From positions 49,875,502 through 49,939,501 of the forward strand of contig JBCNJP010000006.1 in the NCBI GenBank assembly GCA_039602395.1: a stretch of 64,000 bases of DNA. The letters run 5' to 3'. Position 1 is the first letter of the stretch. The number at the start of each line of letters is the position of its first letter. This document shows positions 46,610 through 56,532 of the stretch, piece by piece. Both the position numbers and the translations under genes were made by a program. Under the pieces are notes generated by a model that saw only the letters and a program-made list of their open reading frames with translations, was not told the origin of the DNA and made no database searches. The DNA comes from Deinandra increscens subsp. villosa. Lineage: Eukaryota; Streptophyta; Magnoliopsida; Asterales; Asteraceae.

Positions 46610-48757
46610 AAAATTTAACAACTTTAGAAGAAACACTCAGAGGTGCTCTAGCTACACTTGGCTGTCCCAATCAGTCACGACACTTCAAGTCAGCAACTAA
46701 GGTATATCTACAAACTCGCGTTGTAGTTTTGACTTATGCTCATTCAAAGTCATTAGTTCCTTTCCGTATAAGACATCAATTGAATAAGAGACATAGATTT
46801 AGTTCATTTACTTTAGTGTTCAACCATTCTATTTCTCGTGTCTGTAGTTCGAAGTGATCCAATCAAACACATAGTAAGTTTGGGTAAGGCCTTCACTTAA
46901 CACTTGGAACTCACGAGAGGGCTCACGACGTCTAGCTGTTGCTTTATTAGTGCAAGACTACAGAATCCCATCTTGACTACATACAGCTCCCACTAAGCTT
47001 CAGATCCATTCCCAATAGTAGCCCTTATTACTGGAAGTTACGCGACAACGTTAGACTACAATCGAAGAACAGTCTTTGGCAAACGGGAGGTAGCATATGT
47101 ATCTCAGCTCAAAGGACACTATTGAGTATACCATTTAATCAAATTCCTCTTATAATTAAATCCATGAAGACAATTTGATACGAGTTATGTCACAACGTCA
47201 TTCTCTAATGAGGTATGTGAGTCGGGATAGTCAACCATTTGAGTCTAGAGTCAGAATAGTCATAGATTAGTTTTGTTCCCACAAATTAGATCGACTACGG
47301 ACGGTTTTAGAATATTTCACAAAACATTCATGGATGTTTAAAACGTATAAATTTCAAACACGTTTTGCTGAATTCAAAATCTGCATCTAGCCCTTTATAT
47401 CAGATTTGAATGATTTGGTGCAAACGTTAAAGTTCGAGATACCAACACTAAAGTAGAACATCAACGTAGAATTCAGGTAATACGTAGCAATATTAGCTTA
47501 TTGATCAAACTTGATTGATGGAACCGTGAATTCTCGTGCTAGGTTCTTAGTCTGTGTTTTGGTTTTGCCCGTTTTAAGTTGTTTCATTAGTTTTGGTGTT
47601 TTTCTCATGAACAACAAAAGTACTTAAGCGAATTTGAATGCGTGATAAAACTTGTGCCCTTGGTATGCACATAGATTACTGTGTTATCACAATGCATGTT
47701 AATTGATTATCAACAGAACCAAATTAACCTTCTTCAAATGTACCCTTATATTCAAGATTCGAAACTTCACTTAAGATGGCTTGTTGTTCGGTGAGTATAC
47801 TCGAGTACTCATCATGAACATTTGTCATCATCAAGACAATTTAAGATGATTCGGTTTCTAACTTGTGTCGTTGTGTAACCTTTTTACAGTGACACTCATG
47901 CAACATCCCTCCCTATGTTGGATATTTTCGTCTCATAACTAGTATGACACGACTTGTTTCAAGAAATTGAATGTATCTGAGGATGCCATTCCTGAGATGT
48001 TTTCAATTGTGGGATTTTCTTGAAACTTGGGGATAAGTTGAGGCTTCATTACAAGTTTAAATCAATAAACTTTAATGAACATCGGATCAGCACTCAATCG
48101 TTATCCTGATAAGGATTAGTGGTGATGCCCCCACTTGCTTTATGTAGACGATGCATTCTTATAATCATATTTCTTTCAAACCGTTAGGATATTGTTTTGC
48201 AAGAGAACTCTTAGCAAACATACTTCATTTTCCAGAACGAAGTCATTTAGTTTCATAAACATAGTATGAATCTAAATTGATTAATATCCAATTGTCATTA
48301 CACATACATGAGATAGCAAGATGAAATCAAACTGCCAGAGTTTGATGGTATCCTAGATACATTCATCTTTGCGTTTGAAAGGAGTTGTGTGCTAGACGCT
48401 CTGATGATTATTCTATCGTAGTACCGGGTCTGATTTAGGATTGGCAATTCAATCCAATGACCAACCAATAATAAAATATTTTAGACAAGTAAAATCGAAT
48501 TCGAGTTCTATTTGGAATTATTAGTCATTTAGAATGCTAAACATGTTTTCACTCTAGCAACAACCATTTGTTGTGAAAAGATGTTTGTCAAACGAGTCTT
48601 GAATAATTACAAGAGTCAAAGCGCACAGTCTAGCAATTCCTATAGAAACCAACATGCATCAAAAGGTGGACGTGCATAACTTAAACTTGGTCTCCCCCCA
48701 AGACTTCTTCTTGGAACCAATTTGAGTCGCAAGTGATTAGTGAGGATATGATTCGTG
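46610..48757 (-). other. Copia-C internal non-coding part (left of Tat insertion)
   Basis: No copia domain and no ORF above 60 codons that resembles a protein. It continues at 59027 after the Tat element. Confidence 0.55.
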
Positions 48758-48762
48758 GGTAT
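48758..48762. repeat. Target-site duplication of Tat element, left copy (GGTAT)
   Basis: GGTAT precedes the LTR start TGTTGAGGG. The same five bases are at 59022-59026. Confidence 0.75.
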
Positions 48763-49055
48763 TGTTGAGGGTGTATTTTCAGGATGCTCGCAGGAAGCTC
48801 ACGCAGTGCAGGAATCCTATTATCGTCTGGGAATCCCATTCATCCAGGTATCCTGATTTATTTATTTTTAACTAACCCTCATATTTGCCACGTGTTTATT
48901 TGACCAGGTTTCGACGAAGTCATCAACTACCTCCGAAACTTACGCTCCAGCTAAAGAAGATCGTGGACCAAGTGAACGAAGAGGCCCTTAACGGTCGAAT
49001 TAGTTGGATAATAGGATCCCGGGAATCCCGGAAAGTTTGTTACCATTGTATTTGT

Positions 49056-49064
49056 TATATAAAT
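49056..49064 (+). promoter_or_regulatory. TATA box of Tat 5' LTR
   Basis: TATATAAAT followed ~30 bases later by an AGTAGGAACAC start-like region. The same word lies in the 3' LTR at 58781-58789. Confidence 0.65.
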
Positions 49065-49190
49065 CGAGGATTCGATCAGTAGGAACACACACAACTCCTT
49101 CACACTTTAGCTCTGATAGCATACAATCTCTGTAACACTTAGCTTGATCGATCATACCTCCAAAACACTTGTAATTTTCAGTTTCCTATC

Positions 49191-49196
49191 AATAAA
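49191..49196 (+). terminator. AATAAA polyadenylation word in LTR
   Basis: AATAAAATTG lies ~130 bases after the TATA box and is followed by the repeated GGCTCTTCAGGCC region. The working copy for ending the transcript would be the one in the 3' LTR (about 58916). Confidence 0.45.
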
Positions 49197-49397
49197 ATTG
49201 TGAGGAAGCAGGCTCTTCAGGCCGGCTCCCGAGGTTTTTTTGCTAGGATTCCTAGAGGCAACTCGAAGGATCCTGGATTTTTCCCTCGTTACATCCTTGT
49301 GTTCAGCTTTACATTTCAAGCATATTGACAAGCACACTACCTCACATTCTAAGTTTGGAATACGAGATTCCTTTGTGAATTTTTGACCAAAACAGTT

Positions 49398-49415
49398 TGG
49401 CGCCCACCGTGGGGC
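49398..49415 (+). other. Primer binding site of Tat element
   Basis: TGGCGCCCACCGTGGGGC three bases after the LTR end. The form TTTGGCGCC...GGGG is typical of plant Tat elements. I did not identify the exact tRNA. Confidence 0.85.
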
Positions 49416-49480
49416 AAGTGGTGCTTAATCTTACCAAAATCCCATACCTTATTCACTTCATTTGATCTCCAATCTCAAAA

Positions 49481-52033
49481 ATGTCAAACCAACAGAAGAC
49501 TGTTTCGGCCTCTACATCGTCCTCCATTCCTCCTCTTCCTTCCTTTCCAGGAAGCCAGAAGAAGACTAATGACCGTCAGAAGAAAGTGGACGAGCAGCCG
49601 AGAAAAACTGATTATCCTGTCTTCACAGGATCCCAGGTTCAATCTGTTGATCCTGTTATTACTAACAATGATTTGTTTTCCTTGATTAGGCAGGTGAAAA
49701 ATCAAATGGATCAGCAAGAAAAGACCAATCAAGCAGTGATGAAGGAGATCGAGCAGCTTAAGAAGTCTAAGAAACCCGTGGAGGAACAAAGTCCTCTATT
49801 TCCCAGGCATCTTGACTTCAATGCTTCAGGATCCTCAGATCCGTCTCGCTACAATTACAAATCAGCATCAGGCTTTACTACAGCCCCTACAATGACTTCT
49901 CAGGCCGCTGGATATGCAGAAAGTACTGCTGGATTCTCAGGAGCTGTCCCACCAGAATCCTCACAGTCACGCTACAAGGGTCCTTGGATTCCGCCATTGT
50001 CGGGATCCTCAGCCTCGCCGTCTCAAGGATATCCTTTTTCTGCTGGAAATCCAAGCCAGAATCCCCAAGGATATCAATACACTAACCCTTCTGTTTCTGT
50101 AGGAATCTTCAAGACCAGCTCCTCAGAAGTGCATGATGGAGACGTCATCCCCATGCAAACAGCAGCCACTACAGAGCCGAGCATCCCAGCGAACTATGGT
50201 TACAGTCCCAGGATTCCAGTCCAGAATCCTGGCCCAGGTAATATGTCCAATTCAATCCCTATCGTTTCTAACCAGGGTGTTCCTTATGATGCAGGTATTC
50301 ATCCAAGTATCGCCAGGGAGCTCCAGAAGTTGAAAGAAATGATATCAAATGTTCCAGGGATCCTGAAACCTATTCCTGAGGTTCCTTTGGAAAGCCACAA
50401 GATCTCTAGATTTACTTGGCCAATATCCCAAGTAGAGATCCCGAAGCGTTTCCAGACTCCAAGCATGAAGCTTTATGATGGAACCACAGATCCTGAGGAA
50501 CACGTGGCGCATTACCGGGAGCGTATGGAGATCAATCCTATTCCGACAGAAATCAAAGAAGCCTGTCTATGCAAAGGCTTTGGATCAACCTTAACGGGAC
50601 CAGCCATGAAATGGCTACTGAGCATTCCTCCTAACACAATTACATCATTCTCTCATTTAGTTAACTTGTTTAACAATCAATTTTCTTGCAGCAGAACCTT
50701 CGAGAAGCTCACAGGCGACCTGTACCGAATAATTCAGAAGCCAGATGAGCCTCTCAGGGAATACATTGCCAGATTCGGACGAGAATCTCTTGAGATTCCT
50801 AATCTGGATATGGCAGCAGCAGTGGAAGCCTTTAAAATGGGGCTCTCCAAAGATTCACGTTTTTATGATGACCTTGTCATGGCTCCTTGTAGGAACCTTG
50901 ACGAAGTACGCAGTAGAGCCTTGAGATTTATCCGTTTGGAAGATGACAAGAGGATCCACCAAAGATTGGAGGTTCCTAAATATGATCCCAACAGCAAGAA
51001 GGCGGAATCCCCCGGGAAGCCGTATAGATCTCGTCCATACTCCAAACCGGAAAATCACAAAGTCAATGCTGTTGACCAAGACGATGACGATGAGGAGTAT
51101 CCTAAGGTATCTGAATACTGTTTTTCCGTTGACATTGGTGGTTTGATGTGTGCTATGCAGGATTTAGGTGAAAAAGCAAGATGGCCCAGGAAGGATACCA
51201 AGCAAGGATCCTGGAAAGACAAGACCAAGTGGTGTGCCTTCCATGAAGATTTTGGCCACCTAACTGACGAATGTATAGCACTCCGAAAGGAAATCAGCTA
51301 TCTACTCAGCAAGGGGCATCTTAAAGAATTGATAGGCAGAAAGAAGGTCAAGACTCAGGAAACCGACAAGGTGCCTCAGAGAGCAGCTTCTCCACCCCAG
51401 GATGCCCAGATAATCAACTTCATCTCAGGAGGCTCAGACATCTGCGGCACTTCGTATTCCTCAGCCAAGAAGCATGCTAAGGAATCCAAATCTGAACAGG
51501 GTGACAGACCTGTCCGGACGTCCACCCTAACTCAAGACAAACTCATATCCTTTGATGAGAGTGACCGTTCTCATGTTCAGGATCCTCATCATGATAGTCT
51601 TGTGGTTACTTTATATATTGCTAACCATTTTGTTCGCAGGATCCTGATTGATAATGGAAGCTCAGTAAACATAATTCGTCTTGATGTGCTCAAAAAGATG
51701 GGGATCCCAGAAACTGAAATAGTTGCAAGATCCTCAGTCCTGGTTGGCTTCAGCGGTGAAACTAAAAGCACCGTTGGGGATATCAGGTTACCGGTATACA
51801 TAGAGGGGGTAAACTCTATGCAAAAATTCTGTGTTATAGATTCTCTCTCTTGTTGCAATATTATTCTTGGCAGGCCATGGATTCACGAGATGAAGGCAGT
51901 CCCTTCAACCTATCACCAGTGTATCAAGCTTCCTACACCCTGGGGAGTTGTAAGAATTGAAAGCGACCAGCAGGAAGCCAAGAACTGTTATTCAACTTCG
52001 ATGAAGAACACCACTAAGGTGACGAAGGGATAG
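49481..52033 (+). CDS. Tat gag-protease, 850 residues
   Basis: One intact frame. The N-terminal ~290 residues are Ser/Pro/Gln-rich and low in conservation. The Retrotrans_gag domain is at ~310-470 (KLYDGTTDPEEHVAHYRERM, MKWLLSIPPNTITSFSHLV, EPLREYIARFGRE, VEAFKMGLS). A zinc-knuckle variant, CAFHEDFGHLTDEC, lies near residue 586. The aspartic protease is at ~700-800, with RRILIDNGSSVNIIR as active site, VGFSGETKSTVGDIRLPV and the helix IILGRPWIHEM. It ends at TAG 52031-52033, followed by CAATTA, a context known to favour read-through. After the stop the same frame continues for 63 codons with pol-like sequence (EVPLDPGNPEIKVLVG). The ATG at 49481 is the first in frame after the PBS. Confidence 0.9.
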   Translation: MSNQQKTVSASTSSSIPPLPSFPGSQKKTNDRQKKVDEQPRKTDYPVFTGSQVQSVDPVITNNDLFSLIRQVKNQMDQQEKTNQAVMKEIEQLKKSKKPVEEQSPLFPRHLDFNASGSSDPSRYNYKSASGFTTAPTMTSQAAGYAESTAGFSGAVPPESSQSRYKGPWIPPLSGSSASPSQGYPFSAGNPSQNPQGYQYTNPSVSVGIFKTSSSEVHDGDVIPMQTAATTEPSIPANYGYSPRIPVQNPGPGNMSNSIPIVSNQGVPYDAGIHPSIARELQKLKEMISNVPGILKPIPEVPLESHKISRFTWPISQVEIPKRFQTPSMKLYDGTTDPEEHVAHYRERMEINPIPTEIKEACLCKGFGSTLTGPAMKWLLSIPPNTITSFSHLVNLFNNQFSCSRTFEKLTGDLYRIIQKPDEPLREYIARFGRESLEIPNLDMAAAVEAFKMGLSKDSRFYDDLVMAPCRNLDEVRSRALRFIRLEDDKRIHQRLEVPKYDPNSKKAESPGKPYRSRPYSKPENHKVNAVDQDDDDEEYPKVSEYCFSVDIGGLMCAMQDLGEKARWPRKDTKQGSWKDKTKWCAFHEDFGHLTDECIALRKEISYLLSKGHLKELIGRKKVKTQETDKVPQRAASPPQDAQIINFISGGSDICGTSYSSAKKHAKESKSEQGDRPVRTSTLTQDKLISFDESDRSHVQDPHHDSLVVTLYIANHFVRRILIDNGSSVNIIRLDVLKKMGIPETEIVARSSVLVGFSGETKSTVGDIRLPVYIEGVNSMQKFCVIDSLSCCNIILGRPWIHEMKAVPSTYHQCIKLPTPWGVVRIESDQQEAKNCYSTSMKNTTKVTKG

Positions 52034-52039
52034 CAATTA
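52031..52039 (+). promoter_or_regulatory. Stop codon in TMV-type read-through context (TAG CAA TTA)
   Basis: The stop of gag-protease is followed directly by CAATTA, fitting the CARYYA consensus that makes plant viral amber codons leaky. The frame past it is open to about 52222 and reads like the start of a Tat RT region. Whether ribosomes use it here is untested. Confidence 0.5.
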
Positions 52040-52151
52040 CAGAAAAGAGCACTTGAAGTACAGGAGGACAGGGAGCTGGATGTCAAAGAAGTGCCTCTAG
52101 ACCCTGGAAATCCTGAAATCAAGGTGCTCGTGGGAACAAGCATCCCAACAA

Positions 52152-55100
52152 ATGTTGAGCAGGAATTACTTCCAGCTTCTCAAAGCCAGAACTTCAACTT
52201 TCGCCTGGAAGCATGAAGATATGACAGGTATCCCTAAACATGTAATTACTCATAAACTTGGTGTAGATCCTTCTTTCAGGCCTATACAGCAAAAAAGGAG
52301 GAAGTTCGCTCCAGAGAAGAATATAATCATCCAGGAGGAAGTTGACAAGCTTCTCAAAACCAAGATGATTAGAGAAGTCAAATATCCTAGGTGGCTAGCA
52401 AATGTGGTGGTGGTCCAGAAGAAGAATGGAAAGTGGAGAGTTTGTGTTGATTACACAGACTTGAACAAAGCCTGTCCTAAGGATCCATTTCCACTTCCCC
52501 ATATTGATGCTATGGTGGATGCCACGGCTGGTCACGAGATGCTCACCTTCATGGATGCCTCGGCAGGATTCCAACAAATTCAGATGGAACCATGCGATCA
52601 GGAGCATACGGCATTTATGACTCCAACAGGTATATATTGTTACACTGCTATGCCCTTTGGTTTAAGAAATGCAGGTGCCACCTACCAGAGGCTCGTCAAT
52701 ATGATGTTCAAAGAGCAACTGGGGGACACGATGGAAGTCTACATAGATGACATGGTGGTGAAATCCAAGAAAGCTGAAGATCACGTCAGGGATCTCCAAA
52801 CTGCCTTCGATATCCTTGATCAGTATAACATGAAGCTCAATCCCTCCAAATGCCACTTTGGGGTGCGAGCTGGAAAATTCTTAGGATACATGGTTACCGA
52901 AAGAGGGATCGAAGCGAGCCCAGAACAGATCAAGGCAATCCTAAATTTGAAGTCCCCATCAAACGTAAAAGAAGTACAAAGGTTGACAGGAAGAATCGCA
53001 GCACTCAACAGGTTCATTTCAAGATCCTCAGAAAAAAGTAAGGATTTCTATGATATCCTGAGGAAAAACAAGAAGTTCGAGTGGACTGAGAAGCATGAAG
53101 AAGCCCTGAAGTGCCTGAAAGACTACCTGTCAGCAGCCCCGTTGCTAATGAAACCAGAAGATGGGGAGCCACTATATTTATATCTCGCTGTTTCCGGAAG
53201 CTCAATCAGTGCAGTCCTGGTAAAAGACCATCAAGGTCAGCAGCATCCGGTATATTATGTAAGTAAAACTCTGCTAGACGCAGAATCCAGGTATTCTCAC
53301 CTTGAAAAACTAATTCTAGCTCTTATAATGGCTTCCACTAAACTTAGACATTATTTTGAAACTCATGTTATAATCATAAAATCTAACTATCCTATCAAGG
53401 CAGTTCTCAGGAAGCCGGAAATGTCAGGAAGGATGGCTAAGTGGGCAGTCAAGCTGAGTGCCTATGACATCAAGTATGAACCAAGAACAGCAATCAAATC
53501 CCAAGCATTAGCTGACTTTGTGGCGGATTTCAGCAGTGACATTGAACCCGAAGTTGAAAAGGAAGTCCAGCAGCTTGAGAGGCTCAAGGAAGACTGGATC
53601 CTCTACACTGACGGCTCCTCAAATGTCAGAGGAACAGGGCTGGGAATCCTGCTAAAATCGCCACAGGGGGACATAATACCTCTATCCATATCCTGTGAAT
53701 TCCAAGCTACCAACAATGAAGCTGAATATGAGGCTTTAATTGCTGGATTACAGCTGGCTAGGGATATGGGGATCCTATCTATACAAGTGTTTGTTGATTC
53801 TCTCTTATTGACTAACCAATTTAATGGCTCTTATGCAGTGAGAGGGGAGAACCTGATCAAATATCTTGAAATTGTTAAAAAATTGTCTCTATTTTTCGAA
53901 AATTTTAGCATTTCGCAGGTACCAAGAGAAGATAATGCAGAAGCCGATGCCTTGGCAAACTTGGCTTCATCGCTCAGGATCCCTGAGGATGTCAAGATTC
54001 CAATAACTCACATCCTGACGCCAGCGATAGCTCTACAGGAATCTCAAGCTGTTGACAATAATGCAGGCACAGATGTTGAGAATCCTAAAGATGCTCAGGA
54101 ATCCTGGACTTACCCAATCAAGAAGTATCTCGAAGATGGGGAGATTCCCAAGGGCGAAAATCCCAGGGCTTTTCGCACAAAGGTAGTACCCTATACTATT
54201 ATTAACAATACCCTATATAGAAGATCTCTTGCAGGTGTCTACTTAAGGTGCCTAGAGAAATCAGAAGCTCTTGAGGTGCTTGAAGACATTCACAGTGGAG
54301 ATTGTGGGAACCATACCGGGGGCAGGGCACTGTTCTCTAAAGTTCTCAGATTCGGGTATTATTGGCCAACCATGAAGAAGGATGCCGCGAGCTTCTCACA
54401 GAAATGCGATGCTTGTCAAAGGCATGGCAATATCCTCCATCAACCCGCTGAGCATCTGCATCCTATAGTATCCCCATGGCCATTCATGAAGTGGGGTATG
54501 GATATTGTGGGTAAGCTGCCAAAGGCTCCTGGAGGAAAGGTGTTTATGCTTGCCATGACGGATTACTTCTCCAAGTGGATTGAAGCAGAAGCCTATGTTC
54601 AAGTGAGAGAAAAAGAAGTGATATCCTTCATCAAAAGGAACATCCTCACCAGATTTGGGATTCCGGCAGAAATCATATGCGACAATGGCTCCCAGTTTAT
54701 AGGCAAGAGAACTACAAGCTTTTGTGAAAGCTGGGGCATCAAGATGATCACTTCGACACCTGTCCACCCTCAGGCTAATGGACAGGCAGAATCCAGCAAT
54801 AAGATCATAATCAACAACCTCAAGAAGAAGCTGGGCTCCAAGAAAGGGAAATGGGCTGAGGAGCTGCCATTTGTCCTTTGGGCAGATAGAACCACACCTA
54901 AAAATGCTACTGGCCAAACGCCATTCTCGTTAGTGTTTGGGGCAGAAGCTGTGATTCCTACAGAGATGGTACTCCCAACAGCCAGAGTCAACTGCCAAGA
55001 TCCTGAAACCAACAGCCAGAATCTCCTTCAGGATCTCGAAACAGTTGAGGAGCTCAGAGATATGGCCAGAATCCGGATGACATCTTACCAGCAGCGGATA

Positions 55101-55337
55101 GCAAAATCTTATAACAAGAACACCAGGCTGAGAAGATTCCAAGTAGGTGACTTGGTCTTGAGGAAGGCTTTTCAGAATACTACCAATCCTGCTGATGGGA
55201 AGTTAGCACCCAAGTGGGAAGGACCTTACCTTATAGATTCTGAAGAAGGAAAGGGGGCATACCGTTTGGTGAATATGGAAGGAGAACTTCTGCCAAGAGC
55301 TTGGAATGCCATCCACCTTAAAGCGTATTTTATGTGA
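52152..55337 (+). CDS. Tat pol: RT, RNase H, second RNase H, integrase (1061 residues)
   Basis: Intact frame, +1 relative to gag-protease. The true start is unclear because the ATG at 52152 lies inside the out-of-frame stretch; RT similarity in this frame begins near 52173 (QLLKARTSTFAWKHEDMTGI). RT: FRPIQQKRRKFAPEKN, WRVCVDYTDLNKACPKDPFP, MPFGLRNAGATYQRLV and the catalytic YIDDMVVKSK near residue 197. RNase H 1 (~340-450) has LYLYLAVSGSSISAVL, where the usual catalytic Asp is replaced, as is usual in Tat. RNase H 2 (~480-615) has ILYTDGSSNVRGTGLGI, NNEAEYEALIAGL and DNAEADALANLAS, the archaeal-type active domain. Integrase: HSGDCGNH and CDACQRHG (zinc), MKWGMDIVGKLP, ICDNGSQF and HPQANGQAE (D-D-E). 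The C-terminal end shows RRFQVGDLVLRKAF. Confidence 0.93.
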   Translation: MLSRNYFQLLKARTSTFAWKHEDMTGIPKHVITHKLGVDPSFRPIQQKRRKFAPEKNIIIQEEVDKLLKTKMIREVKYPRWLANVVVVQKKNGKWRVCVDYTDLNKACPKDPFPLPHIDAMVDATAGHEMLTFMDASAGFQQIQMEPCDQEHTAFMTPTGIYCYTAMPFGLRNAGATYQRLVNMMFKEQLGDTMEVYIDDMVVKSKKAEDHVRDLQTAFDILDQYNMKLNPSKCHFGVRAGKFLGYMVTERGIEASPEQIKAILNLKSPSNVKEVQRLTGRIAALNRFISRSSEKSKDFYDILRKNKKFEWTEKHEEALKCLKDYLSAAPLLMKPEDGEPLYLYLAVSGSSISAVLVKDHQGQQHPVYYVSKTLLDAESRYSHLEKLILALIMASTKLRHYFETHVIIIKSNYPIKAVLRKPEMSGRMAKWAVKLSAYDIKYEPRTAIKSQALADFVADFSSDIEPEVEKEVQQLERLKEDWILYTDGSSNVRGTGLGILLKSPQGDIIPLSISCEFQATNNEAEYEALIAGLQLARDMGILSIQVFVDSLLLTNQFNGSYAVRGENLIKYLEIVKKLSLFFENFSISQVPREDNAEADALANLASSLRIPEDVKIPITHILTPAIALQESQAVDNNAGTDVENPKDAQESWTYPIKKYLEDGEIPKGENPRAFRTKVVPYTIINNTLYRRSLAGVYLRCLEKSEALEVLEDIHSGDCGNHTGGRALFSKVLRFGYYWPTMKKDAASFSQKCDACQRHGNILHQPAEHLHPIVSPWPFMKWGMDIVGKLPKAPGGKVFMLAMTDYFSKWIEAEAYVQVREKEVISFIKRNILTRFGIPAEIICDNGSQFIGKRTTSFCESWGIKMITSTPVHPQANGQAESSNKIIINNLKKKLGSKKGKWAEELPFVLWADRTTPKNATGQTPFSLVFGAEAVIPTEMVLPTARVNCQDPETNSQNLLQDLETVEELRDMARIRMTSYQQRIAKSYNKNTRLRRFQVGDLVLRKAFQNTTNPADGKLAPKWEGPYLIDSEEGKGAYRLVNMEGELLPRAWNAIHLKAYFM

Positions 55338-56290
55338 GAATCCCATTGAGAATCTCAGGCAGAATCCCAAGGATCCTCACTGTCTGAATATTCCAAGGTA
55401 CGTATACTAATCCTATTTCAATTTATTCTTATTATTTTTATGACATATTACTGACTTAAGCATCGGAGTGGTGTTAGCTAAGCTAACACCCACCCCTCAC
55501 CAAGCATTGAGTGTTTTGCAGATTTTGAGAATCCTAGAGAATTTTGGGTATATCCCCAGTTAGAGGTTGGCCACCTCTCCTACGTTTAAGGTATCTTGCA
55601 TACCTTCTAAGGTTTGAGAGGCTGACTCCTCTCCTAAGTTTGGGTAATCGCCAGTAGCGCACGACCCTCGCCAGTAGCGCACGTTGTCCCCCAGTATGCT
55701 AAAGGTGGCCGGACCAGTCCACTCCAGGGGTGGCTGACAATCTTGTCACTGGAGGCTGCTGGGAGGATTCTCAAGGTTTATAACACTGACGTGTTATCTA
55801 AGGTTTTGGCATTTTCATGTCACATACGTATGGGCTTGTCCCCAGTTTTGGCTTAGTCCCAAGTTTATCGGGCTTGTCCCCAGTTTTGGCTTAGTCCCAA
55901 GAATCCCGGGTTTATCCCCAGCTTATTTTTAAACTTAACTTACTCTCGGAAGCATTAGCTTCGGCCGGAGGCCAAGAAGCTTCTTAAGATTGTTTCAGGT
56001 TCTGGAGGAAATTGAGACAAGTGCCGAGAAAAGTGTATTCAGGATTCCCGTAGGAATCCCAAACGAGGTGAAAGAAGAGATAATTGTTTGAATCGAGAAG
56101 TCGATTGAGGTAAATTATAGAGGACAGGTAACTTAAGTTTTTGTTAAGCTTGAATCCTAATTTATTCAGTCATTTAAATCCCTAATGGTTTTTCAACTTA
56201 TAAGTCATTTTTAAACTTCTTGATAATTTTTGTAAACCAATCCTATCTATAGAAATTTCAATACAAATCATAACATGAGAAGCCAAAAGA
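55338..56290 (+). repeat. Non-coding spacer with short direct repeats in Tat element
   Basis: No gene. CGCCAGTAGCGCACG is repeated at 55651 and 55670. GGCTTGTCCCCAGTTTTGGC is repeated at about 55829 and 55869, followed both times by TTAGTCCCAAG. GAGAGG...CTCCTCTCC words lie around 55570-55640. It separates pol from the antisense gene. Confidence 0.8.
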
Positions 56291-56532
56291 TACTGATATT
56301 ATTTATAACTACTAAAGGTTTTGAGCTTCCCAAGTTTCGTCCTGAAAACCTCAGGATCCCTCCACTTGAGAAGCTCGAGGGTCAAAAGATTGTTTTTAGG
56401 AATCCTGGTTTCGTCTTGTAAACACAAGATCCCTCCACCAGGATCCCTACCATTGTTGTCTGTTACTTGTTCATTACAGGAAAAGGAAAATGTTTCACCC
56501 AACAAACCACCAAAAAACATAAAAAAGTGGGC

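Larger units (their letters stand above)
48763..49394 (+). mobile_element. 5' LTR of Tat element
   Basis: 632 bp, TGTTGAGGG to ACCAAAACA. TATA box at 49056-49064 and an AATAAA word at 49191. The small ORF at 48885-49082 occurs identically in both LTRs only because the LTRs are copies. Confidence 0.95.

Noticed and set aside
48885..49082. 65-codon ORF present identically at 48885 and 58610
   Set aside because: Identity is explained by the two LTR copies of the Tat element. It overlaps the promoter and has no protein-like pattern.
52019..52170. Short intron removing the gag-protease stop, as in Ogre
   Set aside because: GT and AG pairs here would give introns of only ~30 bases or would not reach the pol frame cleanly. 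I prefer leaky stop plus one-base offset, but this is not excluded.
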